The notes under the pieces were generated by a model. That model worked only from the letters and a program-made list of their open reading frames with translations, made no database searches and was not told where the DNA came from. This document shows, piece after piece, positions 1-5,731 of a stretch of DNA of 5,731 bases; the first letter of the stretch is position 1, and each line of letters starts with the position of its first letter. The translations under genes and the position numbers were made by a program. This DNA is from an uncultured Fidelibacterota bacterium. Its GTDB lineage: Bacteria > Marinisomatota > Marinisomatia > SCGC-AAA003-L08 > GCA-002707645. Where the stretch lies: assembly GCA_913020255.1 (NCBI GenBank), contig CAJWAW010000044.1, forward strand, positions 1 through 5,731. The letters run 5' to 3'.

Positions 1-288
1 GAGGTATATGAAGATTGGCAAGAAGAAACAGGTGTAAAATTAATTGCTGTTTCTATTGATGATACAAGATCAATGTCTAAAGTAGCCCCATATGTAAACT
101 CTTCAGACTGGGATTATGAAATTTATTTAGATTCTAATTCTGATTTAAAAAGAGCTATGGGAGTATCTACAGTGCCTCACACATTCCTAATTGATGGTAA
201 TGGAAAAATTGTATGGCATCACAAAGGGTATATTGATGGTGATGAAGAAGAATTATACGAACAAATTGAACATCTTGTCTCTAAATAA
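1..288 (+). CDS. TlpA-like thioredoxin-fold protein, C-terminal part (5' end outside window)
   Basis: The reading frame is open from the first base and ends with TAA at 286-288, giving 95 residues of a protein whose start lies upstream. The visible part is the C-terminal half of a TlpA/AhpC-TSA type thioredoxin fold. It shows the strand KLIAVSIDD (residues 13-21), a helix, then STVPHTFLIDGNGKIV (56-71), which holds the cis-proline (P59) that faces the active site in this fold, followed by the last beta hairpin and a terminal acidic helix. The catalytic cysteine region would be upstream and is not seen, so reductase versus peroxiredoxin-like activity cannot be decided. The ATG at 73 falls inside the fold and is not a credible start. 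In Bacteroidota such proteins usually work in the periplasm, reducing disulfides or passing electrons to envelope proteins. The stop lies 1 nt before the next ATG, so this gene is probably in an operon with the DUF6029 and Omp28-like genes. Confidence 0.85.
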   Translation, partial: EVYEDWQEETGVKLIAVSIDDTRSMSKVAPYVNSSDWDYEIYLDSNSDLKRAMGVSTVPHTFLIDGNGKIVWHHKGYIDGDEEELYEQIEHLVSK

Positions 289-289
289 A

Positions 290-1945
290 ATGAGAAAAAC
301 TTCACTTTTATTACTATTCTCTTTTTTGTGTTCATATATATTTTCACAAAACTCTGGGCAAATAAATGGTGATTTCTCTCTCAATCTGCAAAGCTATGTA
401 GAAGATGCGGCTATAAATGCTGAAGCTGCAGATGAGGTTGTATTGAATAATGCCTTTTTAAATCTTTTATATACCAATAATAACCTAACTGTTGGACTGC
501 GCTATGAAAGTTATTTAAATGCCCTCTTAGATTATGATAGTGAATTTAGAGGAAATGGCATTCCTTATAGATTCGCTACATATACAATTGATGGGTTAGA
601 AATTACCGCTGGTAGTTTTTACGAACAATTTGGGAGTGGGTTAATTTTTAGGAGTTACGAAGAAAAAGGTCTTGGCATTGATAATGCCATGGATGGAATA
701 AGACTAAAGTATAAAGTTGGTAAAGGAATAAGCTTAAAAGGTTTCATTGGAAAAAGCAGAACATACTTCACTTATGCAGAAGGAATTTTTCGAGGCATTG
801 ATGCTGAAGTGGATATCAATGAAACTTTAAATTTAGAAAATGAAGCAAAATATATTTTAGGTGGGAGCTTTATTAGTAGATATGAAGAAAGAGCAAATCC
901 AATTTTTCAAATACCTCAAAATGTAGCTGCATACTCTGGAAGATTAAATGTTATAAGTGGTGGTTGGAATTATTTTGGAGAATATGCATATAAAATCAAT
1001 GACCCTATAAATTCATTACAAGAAACTGAAATGAACTATGCAAGTGGAAATGCATTTACCAACAGTATTACATACTCCCAGAGAGGGTTTGGTGTAACTG
1101 CTGAAATGCATAGAGCTAACAATATGCTATTACTATCAGAAAGAGACAAGATTGGAAAGGCATATATAATGAATTACATACCTACCTTAAGCAAACCTCA
1201 TGCATATACGCTAATGGCAATTTATCCTTGTGCAACACAAGCTATGGGAGAACTAGGAGTTCAATTAGATATTTTCTATAAAATTAAAAAAGGGACATTA
1301 TTAGGAGGTAAATACGGAACTAAAATTAATTTTAATTTTTCTAGAATTAATGCTTTAGATAGTTTGTATGGTCATTCTATGCTTAATGATAATATTGATC
1401 ATAGTCCCGCTCTATTTGATTTTTCACAAGAACTGTATTTCTTAGATATCAATTTAGAAATTAACAAAAAAGTGAATAAGCAAATAAAATATAATGCTGT
1501 TTTTGCAAATCAAACATATAACAAAGATTTTCTTGAAGGTAAAACTCCAGGAGAATATGGTGTTATTAATTCAACTATAGCTGTAATTGATTTGAGTTAC
1601 AAAATAAAAAAAGGACATACTCTCCGACTTGAAACTCAAGCATTATTTGCAAAACAACTAGAAAGTGCCTCTAAAGAGGAAGAAGGAGATTGGGCAATGG
1701 CATTGGTTGAATATACAATTTCTCCTAATTGGTTCTTTGCATTTCAAGACATGTATAACTACGGAAATGATAATGAAGACAAAAGATTACATTACACAAA
1801 CATTAATATTGGATACTTAAAAGGGTCTACTAGATTTGAAATAGGATATGGTAAAAAAAGAGAAGGGATTTTTTGTGTAGGAGGAGTTTGTAAATTAGTT
1901 CCTTCATCAAATGGTCTTAATTTAAGTATAACTTCAAGTTTTTAA
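290..1945 (+). CDS. DUF6029 family predicted outer-membrane beta-barrel protein
   Basis: This gene encodes 551 residues. The start at 290 is chosen because it begins a clean Sec signal peptide: basic MRK, a Leu/Phe-rich core, and probable cleavage after S19 (YIFS/QNSG). An in-frame ATG at 191 would add 33 residues overlapping the upstream gene and bury the signal. The mature protein is rich in alternating hydrophobic/aromatic strands and ends in a C-terminal Phe, as expected for an outer-membrane barrel. It resembles the DUF6029 family: an N-terminal segment with NAFLNLLYTNNNLTVGLRYE, the motif GSFYEQFGSGLIFRSYEE from about residue 108, then a large region of long strands, and the tail GIFCVGGVCKLVPSSNG near 526-542. 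The tail contains a CX4C pair (C529, C534); the only other mature cysteine is C314. The molecular function of the family is not known to me. Its place between a TlpA-like gene and an Omp28-like gene suggests a shared envelope role, and the cysteine pair could be a disulfide handled by those partners (inference). Confidence 0.85.
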   Translation: MRKTSLLLLFSFLCSYIFSQNSGQINGDFSLNLQSYVEDAAINAEAADEVVLNNAFLNLLYTNNNLTVGLRYESYLNALLDYDSEFRGNGIPYRFATYTIDGLEITAGSFYEQFGSGLIFRSYEEKGLGIDNAMDGIRLKYKVGKGISLKGFIGKSRTYFTYAEGIFRGIDAEVDINETLNLENEAKYILGGSFISRYEERANPIFQIPQNVAAYSGRLNVISGGWNYFGEYAYKINDPINSLQETEMNYASGNAFTNSITYSQRGFGVTAEMHRANNMLLLSERDKIGKAYIMNYIPTLSKPHAYTLMAIYPCATQAMGELGVQLDIFYKIKKGTLLGGKYGTKINFNFSRINALDSLYGHSMLNDNIDHSPALFDFSQELYFLDINLEINKKVNKQIKYNAVFANQTYNKDFLEGKTPGEYGVINSTIAVIDLSYKIKKGHTLRLETQALFAKQLESASKEEEGDWAMALVEYTISPNWFFAFQDMYNYGNDNEDKRLHYTNINIGYLKGSTRFEIGYGKKREGIFCVGGVCKLVPSSNGLNLSITSSF

Positions 1946-1947
1946 TT

Positions 1948-2877
1948 ATGAGAAAAATTATTTCATTTATCTTGTTTGCTTTAGTGTTTAGTTCTTGTGA
2001 AGTCCTTGAAGGTCCATATATAAGTGGATCAACAAATCCTAATGACACATCCAGTGCTAACTATGTAAAAAAGGTTCTAATCGAGGATTATACTGGTCAT
2101 TTATGTAGTTTCTGCCCAGATGCTGCTAGAGAACTAGATGCTATACTTAATGTTTACCCAAATACAATAGGCTTAGCTATACATGCTGTCAATAATTTTA
2201 CTCGACCATATGTTGTAGATTCTGTTTTCAATCCAGATGAAAAATTTATTTATGATTTCAGAACAAGCTGGGGAGAAGAACTTGATGCTGAATTTGAGAT
2301 CTTTGAAAATGGACTTCCAAAAGGGATGATAAATAGAATAGATTACAACAGTAGTGGAGATCATAGAAAAGATTTTGGACAATGGTCATCAATTGTTGCT
2401 GATGAATTAGAAAAGGAAGTAAAATTTGGAATAAATATAGAGGTAACTCAAACTCCTCTAATGTTATCCGATCAATTTGATGTAGTTATTAATTCTGAAG
2501 CAATTTCTTCAATGAATGGAGATTATAAGCTTGTAGTATGTCTAACTGAAAATAATATAACAAATTGGCAAAAGGATGGCACTATAGAAGACCCATCATA
2601 TATTCACAAACACGTTTTAAGATCATTTTTAACTCCAACCTGGGGAAATGATTTGTCTGCTGAAGAAATTAATAGTGGGGATAGTTTCTCCAACGGATAT
2701 TCTTTTATAGTTAGTGATCTTGAGAATGATAATATAAATTATTCTACAACACTTCCTCCTTTCACGGGTAATGCTGGAAATTGGGATATTAATAATTTAT
2801 ATGTTTTAGCTTACATATACGATGTGTCAAATTATGAGATTCTACAAGTAGAAGAAAAATCACTTCTATCTAAATAG
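1948..2877 (+). CDS. Omp28-related outer-membrane lipoprotein with CxxC motif
   Basis: This gene encodes 309 residues and starts 2 nt after the DUF6029 stop. The N-terminus is a lipoprotein signal: MRK, a hydrophobic stretch, then VFSSC with C17 as the likely lipidated residue. Phe at -3 is looser than the classical lipobox but tolerable in this phylum. Residues after C17 (EVLEG) do not form a clear acidic surface-export signal, so which leaflet or side it occupies is open. After a short linker comes VLIEDYTGHLCSFCPDAARE (from residue 43) with a CxxC at C53/C56, then GLAIHA and NGLPKGMINR (121-130). Strand-CxxC-helix plus a Leu-Pro before a strand is a thioredoxin-like layout, with P124 in the cis-proline position. 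The C-terminal part is beta-rich and carries IHKHVLRSFLTPTWG (220-233) and NLYVLAYIYD (283-292), both typical of Omp28-related proteins. The family is named after a Porphyromonas gingivalis outer-membrane antigen. A disulfide or thiol-exchange role is inferred from the CxxC and the neighbouring TlpA-like gene. Confidence 0.88.
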   Translation: MRKIISFILFALVFSSCEVLEGPYISGSTNPNDTSSANYVKKVLIEDYTGHLCSFCPDAARELDAILNVYPNTIGLAIHAVNNFTRPYVVDSVFNPDEKFIYDFRTSWGEELDAEFEIFENGLPKGMINRIDYNSSGDHRKDFGQWSSIVADELEKEVKFGINIEVTQTPLMLSDQFDVVINSEAISSMNGDYKLVVCLTENNITNWQKDGTIEDPSYIHKHVLRSFLTPTWGNDLSAEEINSGDSFSNGYSFIVSDLENDNINYSTTLPPFTGNAGNWDINNLYVLAYIYDVSNYEILQVEEKSLLSK

Positions 2878-2881
2878 AATA

Positions 2882-3829
2882 ATGCCTAGGATTATATTAA
2901 TTTTTCTTCTTTCATTTTTTACTATAAAATCTTACACTCAAGTTAAAATTGAAAATATTAATGATGCTCAGGCATTTATTCAAGAATATTTAAGCCCTTT
3001 AGGAAATGGCCTAGGAGCAATCACAAATAACGGATGGTATAATTCTGCTAAACCACACAGGCTTTTAGGTTTTGATGCCACATTTACTTTGAGTCTTCTA
3101 AATATTTCTGAGGAACATAAAATTTTTGATCCTAATTCTATAGCAAATTTTTCGTCATCCGAAACATCAACACCGACAATAATAGGTAGTGGAGATGGAG
3201 CACTTGTTCAATATAACGGTGAAGAATTTAAATTACCTAATCAAACAAAACTTTTTCCAACTCTTGCATTACCAAATCTTAATTTTGGATTAGGTGTTTT
3301 AAAGAAAACTGAAATAAATGGAAGATTTATTCCAAACTATAAATACAATCTGGGATTTTTTGGAAAAGGAGAAATTGGAATGTGGGGAGTTGGGTTTAAA
3401 CATGATGTTTTACAATGGATTCCAATTATTGGTAACGCAATCCCTATAAGTTTATCCTTACAGGCTGGACATACCCAATTAAATTCTAAATTATCAATCC
3501 TTGACCAAGATGTTAGTATTGATGTGCAGGCAACTAATTTTAATATTATTCTTTCAAGAAAAATTTTAATGTTAACTGGGTATACAAGTGTTGGGTATAA
3601 TTTTTCAACAACAACTTTTACTGCAGGTGAAAATATTAGCAATGCTGAAAGCTTTAATCTCAATGAATTAGAAGTGGACCTTCCAATTGAAATGAAATTT
3701 GAAAACAACAATGAATTTAGAGCAAATGTTGGATTAAGATTTAATTTAGCGGTTATTGCTATTCATGCAAATCATACATTTAGTAAATATCCAGTGACTA
3801 CTTTAGGGCTAGGATTAAGTATTAGATAA
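2882..3829 (+). CDS. DUF6588 family protein, predicted outer-membrane barrel
   Basis: This gene encodes 315 residues, with the ATG 4 nt after the stop of the Omp28-like gene. An N-terminal signal peptide is visible (MPR, then a Leu/Ile/Phe core, probable cleavage near SYT/QV at 19-20). The mature chain begins with a short helix (INDAQAFIQEYLSPLGNGLG), followed by GWYNSAKPHRLLGFD at 51-65, a loop with IIGSGDGALV (100-109), LFPTLALPNLNFGLGV, a GRFIP segment near 147-151, and GMWGVGFKHDVLQWIPII at 166-183. These match my recollection of DUF6588, a Bacteroidota family of about this size. The remainder is amphipathic beta strands ending in LGLGLSIR, consistent with a transmembrane barrel. The protein has no cysteine, unlike its two upstream neighbours, so it is not an obvious member of a thiol pathway. 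Substrate and function are unknown. It overlaps the next start codon by 1 nt, which suggests coupled translation. Confidence 0.8.
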   Translation: MPRIILIFLLSFFTIKSYTQVKIENINDAQAFIQEYLSPLGNGLGAITNNGWYNSAKPHRLLGFDATFTLSLLNISEEHKIFDPNSIANFSSSETSTPTIIGSGDGALVQYNGEEFKLPNQTKLFPTLALPNLNFGLGVLKKTEINGRFIPNYKYNLGFFGKGEIGMWGVGFKHDVLQWIPIIGNAIPISLSLQAGHTQLNSKLSILDQDVSIDVQATNFNIILSRKILMLTGYTSVGYNFSTTTFTAGENISNAESFNLNELEVDLPIEMKFENNNEFRANVGLRFNLAVIAIHANHTFSKYPVTTLGLGLSIR

Positions 3830-4419
3830 TGAAAAAACTATTTGCTATTATAATCATATGTTTTATTATTCAATATAATAGCAGTGCACAAGAATTTAAT
3901 GCTGGCATATCAGCTGGACTAAGTACTAGTCAAGTATCTGGGGACAACCTTGGTGGTTTTAATAAAGCAGGAATAATTATAGGAGGATTTGTTAATAGAA
4001 AAATAAATTCATTATTCAAGGTTCAACTTGAAATGATGTTTATCCAAAAAGGAAGTTCAAATCCTAAACCAGAAAATTTAATTGGAGAAATTCATTTAGA
4101 TTATATTGAAGTACCAATAATTTTAAGTTTCAGAAATTCTGAAAAAGTTAGCTTAAATTTTGGTTTACATATTTCTACATTAATTGATGGGTATTACCAA
4201 GATATATATGGTATAATGGAAAATCAAATTGAATTTGATCGTTTTGAGCTTGGTGCATTATGTGGTATTTCATATCAATTAAACGATAAGATTTCTTTAA
4301 ATACTAGATTAGCAAATTCTATTATCCCTATAGCAGATCATGCTTCAGGCCAAACATATAAGTTAAACAAAGGAAAATATAATACAGGGCTTTGTTTTAT
4401 TTTAAAATATCAAATTTAA
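3829..4419 (+). CDS. small outer-membrane beta-barrel protein (PorT-like / OMP_b-brl family)
   Basis: This gene encodes 196 residues. Its ATG shares one base with the TAA of the DUF6588 gene (TAATG), so termination-reinitiation is likely. It has a textbook signal peptide: MKKLF, an Ile-rich core, and SSA/QEF cleavage after A20. The mature protein opens with FNAGISAGLSTSQVSGDNLGG and FNKAGIIIGGFV, followed by a strand ending in QLEMMFIQKGS. This glycine-rich order (GxxxGLxxSQVxGD, then NKAGxxxGG, then the QLEMxFxQKGS strand) is typical of the Bacteroidota 8-stranded OMP_b-brl_2/PorT-like domain. Later strands include YIEVPIILSF, VSLNFGLHIS, FELGALCGISYQL and a C-terminal strand YNTGLCFILKYQI. 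The ORF has the usual length for a single-domain barrel. Resemblance to PorT is at the domain-family level only. Nothing here shows that it is the type IX secretion component, so no symbol is assigned. It is the last gene of the tight cluster, and no convincing terminator follows it. Confidence 0.82.
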   Translation: MKKLFAIIIICFIIQYNSSAQEFNAGISAGLSTSQVSGDNLGGFNKAGIIIGGFVNRKINSLFKVQLEMMFIQKGSSNPKPENLIGEIHLDYIEVPIILSFRNSEKVSLNFGLHISTLIDGYYQDIYGIMENQIEFDRFELGALCGISYQLNDKISLNTRLANSIIPIADHASGQTYKLNKGKYNTGLCFILKYQI

Positions 4420-4455
4420 AAAGGCTAATCTATACAATAAAATTAGAAGTAGACT

Positions 4456-4469
4456 GTTATAATTATAAC
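4456..4469. repeat. perfect 14-bp AT-rich palindrome before the small gene
   Basis: GTTATAATTATAAC reads identically on both strands. It lies in the 63-bp spacer between the barrel gene and the 61-codon gene, ending 13 nt before that ATG. It has no spacer between its arms, so it suits a dimeric regulator's binding site better than a terminator hairpin, and no T-run follows. In DNA this AT-rich some palindromes arise by chance, so an operator role is only a suggestion. No TAnnTTTG -7 box is visible in the spacer. Confidence 0.3.
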
Positions 4470-4482
4470 TTAAACATTCAAA

Positions 4483-4668
4483 ATGCTTAAATTTTGTAAA
4501 GCAATTCTAGAGAAGGTTAGTTTTGACCCTGAACTTTTTAAAAAAGAACTATATAAATCTAAGAGGTGGTTAACCAATCAAGAATTAACAAAATTAAAAA
4601 TATGGGCCTTATCCGGATTCGCCCATTATAAAAATATAATCTTAGAAGTATTTGATTCTTTATCCTAA
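4483..4668 (+). CDS. small lysine-rich protein of unknown function (61 aa)
   Basis: The gene encodes a 61-residue protein starting [20 protein letters not shown] and ending FDSLS. I do not recognise a named family. The start [15 protein letters not shown] followed by LFKKEL resembles short hypothetical proteins I associate with flavobacterial genomes, but I cannot confirm that here. It has no signal peptide or membrane segment. The chain looks all-helical, with a helix around 2-12, a second around 16-29 ([14 protein letters not shown]), a third beginning at [13 protein letters not shown], and a C-terminal helix [10 protein letters not shown]. It is clearly basic, with one cysteine (C5), and probably cytoplasmic. 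The upstream 63-bp spacer separates it from the envelope operon, so it may be transcribed on its own or by read-through. Its stop overlaps the ruvB stop by 4 bp in convergent orientation. Coding status is supported by the helical, ordered composition and by its fitting the space between two real genes. Confidence 0.65.
   Translation: MLKFCKAILEKVSFDPELFKKELYKSKRWLTNQELTKLKIWALSGFAHYKNIILEVFDSLS
4590..4626 (-). terminator. possible rho-independent terminator of ruvB, inside the small gene
   Basis: ATGGGC (4602-4607) and GCCCAT (4621-4626) form a perfect 6-bp, mostly G/C stem around a 13-nt loop that itself contains the palindrome ATCCGGAT (4611-4618). Read on the minus strand, the hairpin is followed directly by ATTTTTAATTTT (4601 down to 4590), a suitable T-rich run. 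It begins 38 nt after the ruvB stop, the right side and distance for a ruvB terminator. On the plus strand the sequence after the hairpin is A-rich, so it would not end plus-strand transcripts. The stem lies in codons of the small gene, so coding constraint could also explain it. Confidence 0.42.
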
Positions 4669-5687
4669 AAAAGATTTTCCTGTCTGGATTGTTTTACTCT
4701 TCCTAAATGTTTAAAAGCTAATTCTGTTGCTTGTCTACCTCGAGGTGTTCTCATTAAATAACCTTCTTTAATAAGAAATGGTTCATATACCTCTTCAATA
4801 GTACCTGCCTGTTCTCCAACTGCAGTTGCAATTGTTGTTAGCCCAACAGGACCTCCTTTGAATTTATCAATGATTGCAGATAATATTCTGTTATCCATTT
4901 CATCCAAACCATTTTCATCTACATTTAGTGCATCCAAAGCGTATTTAGTAATTTCAGTATCAATATTTCCATCACCCTTTATTTGAGCAAAATCTCTAAC
5001 TCTTCTTAAAAGTGAATTTGCAATTCTAGGAGTTCCTCGCGATCTACCCGCAATCTCTAAAGCTGCACTAGAAGATATACCTACATCAAGAATAGATGAA
5101 GAACGATTAATAATATCTGATAGCAAGTCCGCACCATAATATTCTAAACGTGAATTAATTCCAAACCTAGCTCTTAATGGAGAGGTTAATAAGCCTGATC
5201 TAGTAGTAGCGCCTATTAAAGTAAATGAGTTGAGCTTAATCTGAACAGTTCGAGCATTAGGGCCTGATTCAATCATAATATCTATTTGATAATCCTCCAT
5301 AGCAGAATACAAATATTCTTCTACAATTGGATTTAACCTATGAATTTCATCAATGAACAAAACATCTCTTTCTTCTAAATTTGTTAATAGACCAGCTAAA
5401 TCTCCAGGCTTATCTAAAACAGGACCAGATGTAGTCTTAATATCAACGCCTAATTCATTAGCAATAATATATGATAAAGTTGTTTTACCAAGTCCTGGTG
5501 GACCATGAAGAAGGACATGATCTAAAGCCTCTTCACGTTGTTTTGCAGCTTCAATAAAAACTTCAAGGTTATCAACTATTTTTTCTTGACCTTTAAAATC
5601 TGAGAAAGCATTTGGCCTTAAAACTTGCTCAAATTCTTTTTCCTCAATTGTTAAATTTGAAGACTCTGGATTTAGTTCATCATTCAT
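4665..5687 (-). CDS. ruvB: Holliday junction branch-migration ATPase RuvB
   Basis: This gene encodes 340 residues, the usual full length. RuvB forms hexameric rings that, with RuvA, drive ATP-dependent branch migration of Holliday junctions in recombinational repair in the cytoplasm. The N-terminal AAA+ domain begins with [12 protein letters not shown] (23-34). It has Walker [10 protein letters not shown] (62-70, K68), the RuvB-typical [20 protein letters not shown] (85-104), Walker [11 protein letters not shown] (109-118, D113/E114), sensor 1 GATTRSG (159-165), the arginine-finger segment SPLRARFG (169-176) and sensor 2 RGTPRIA (218-224). The C-terminal winged-helix DNA-binding domain (about 260-340) contains [26 protein letters not shown] and TPRGRQAT. 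No key residue is missing. The start at 5687 gives a short acidic leader before the conserved core. ruvA and ruvC are not adjacent, which is common in Bacteroidota. The gene points towards the small plus-strand gene and overlaps its stop by 4 bp. It appears to have its own promoter just upstream. Confidence 0.98.
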   Translation of the reverse strand: MNDELNPESSNLTIEEKEFEQVLRPNAFSDFKGQEKIVDNLEVFIEAAKQREEALDHVLLHGPPGLGKTTLSYIIANELGVDIKTTSGPVLDKPGDLAGLLTNLEERDVLFIDEIHRLNPIVEEYLYSAMEDYQIDIMIESGPNARTVQIKLNSFTLIGATTRSGLLTSPLRARFGINSRLEYYGADLLSDIINRSSSILDVGISSSAALEIAGRSRGTPRIANSLLRRVRDFAQIKGDGNIDTEITKYALDALNVDENGLDEMDNRILSAIIDKFKGGPVGLTTIATAVGEQAGTIEEVYEPFLIKEGYLMRTPRGRQATELAFKHLGRVKQSRQENLF

Positions 5688-5694
5688 AGATACA

Positions 5695-5702
5695 CAAAAA
5701 TA
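5695..5702 (-). promoter_or_regulatory. putative Bacteroidota -7 box for ruvB
   Basis: Read on the minus strand, TATTTTTG matches the Bacteroidota sigma-A -7 consensus TAnnTTTG exactly. It ends 7 nt before the ruvB ATG, so the transcript would have almost no 5' leader. No TTG is found at the expected -33 spacing; only TTA occurs roughly 22 nt upstream. The stretch is T-rich, so a chance match is possible. Confidence 0.38.
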
Positions 5703-5719
5703 ACAAACAAAAAATAAAT

Positions 5720-5731
5720 TATCTTAAGATA
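5720..5731. repeat. perfect 12-bp palindrome upstream of ruvB, at the window edge
   Basis: TATCTTAAGATA is a perfect inverted repeat covering the last 12 bases, and it may extend beyond the window. It lies 33 bp upstream of the ruvB ATG, close to where a -33 element would sit, so it could be an operator, part of a terminator for the next gene, or chance in AT-rich DNA. Confidence 0.25.

Noticed and set aside
73..288. ATG at 73 as the start of a 71-aa protein
   Set aside because: The same frame is open to base 1 and encodes thioredoxin-fold sequence upstream of this Met, so the gene is simply cut by the window edge.
191..289. In-frame ATG at 191 as an alternative, longer start for the DUF6029 gene
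   Set aside because: It would overlap the thioredoxin-fold gene by almost 100 bp and put 33 extra residues before an obvious signal peptide; the ATG at 290 is far better.
2173..2382. Minus-strand open frame of 69 codons inside the Omp28-like gene
   Set aside because: It is antisense to a well-supported gene, has no recognisable domain and fits a chance open frame in AT-rich DNA.
3337..3711. Minus-strand open frame of 124 codons inside the DUF6588 gene
   Set aside because: It lies wholly opposite a recognised family member and its sequence shows no family features.
4398..4409. 12-bp palindrome TATTTTAAAATA at the end of the barrel gene, as a terminator
   Set aside because: It is pure A/T, within coding sequence, with no G/C stem and no T-run after it; likely chance.
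3829..4419. Naming the small barrel porT (type IX secretion)
   Set aside because: The domain type is very common in Bacteroidota and no other type IX gene is nearby, so the symbol would be unsupported.
4737..4746. 10-bp palindrome ACCTCGAGGT within ruvB as a regulatory site or plus-strand terminator
   Set aside because: It encodes the conserved TPRGRQAT region of RuvB and has no loop or T-run; coding constraint explains it.
1..5731. Mobile element, CRISPR, toxin-antitoxin or defence system
   Set aside because: No transposase, integrase, direct repeats, spacer arrays, tRNA gene or defence domains were seen; the genes are envelope proteins and a core repair gene.

Overview
The window is AT-rich (about 30% G+C by eye) and tightly packed. 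Protein families largely confined to Bacteroidota (DUF6029, an Omp28-related lipoprotein, DUF6588), no recognisable Shine-Dalgarno sequences and a TAnnTTTG-type -7 box upstream of ruvB all point to a member of the Bacteroidota. A flavobacterium, possibly marine, is most likely. The genus cannot be named from this sequence.

Positions 1-4419 hold five plus-strand genes separated by 1, 2 and 4 nt and finally by a 1-nt overlap, which looks like one cell-envelope operon. In order they are: the 3' end of a TlpA-like thioredoxin-fold protein (catalytic half outside the window); a DUF6029 predicted outer-membrane beta-barrel with a C-terminal CX4C pair; an Omp28-related lipoprotein with a CxxC motif; a DUF6588 predicted barrel protein; and a small PorT-like/OMP_b-brl outer-membrane barrel. 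The promoter must lie upstream of the window. The first three genes share a possible thiol/disulfide theme, and the last two look like further outer-membrane barrels added downstream.

Positions 4420-4482 are a short AT-rich spacer with a perfect 14-bp palindrome. A 61-residue, lysine-rich small protein of unknown function follows (4483-4668). It converges on ruvB, which is on the minus strand (4665-5687), and the two genes overlap tail to tail by 4 bp. A GC-rich hairpin inside the small gene, followed on the minus strand by a T-rich run, is a plausible ruvB terminator. RuvB is a full-length 340-residue Holliday-junction branch-migration ATPase with all core motifs present. Its putative -7 box lies so close to the ATG that the transcript may be almost leaderless.

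I found no RNA genes, mobile elements, CRISPR arrays or pseudogenes, and no clearly new defence or mobile system. The most interesting element is the possible envelope redox module TlpA-like / DUF6029 / Omp28, whose function is unknown.
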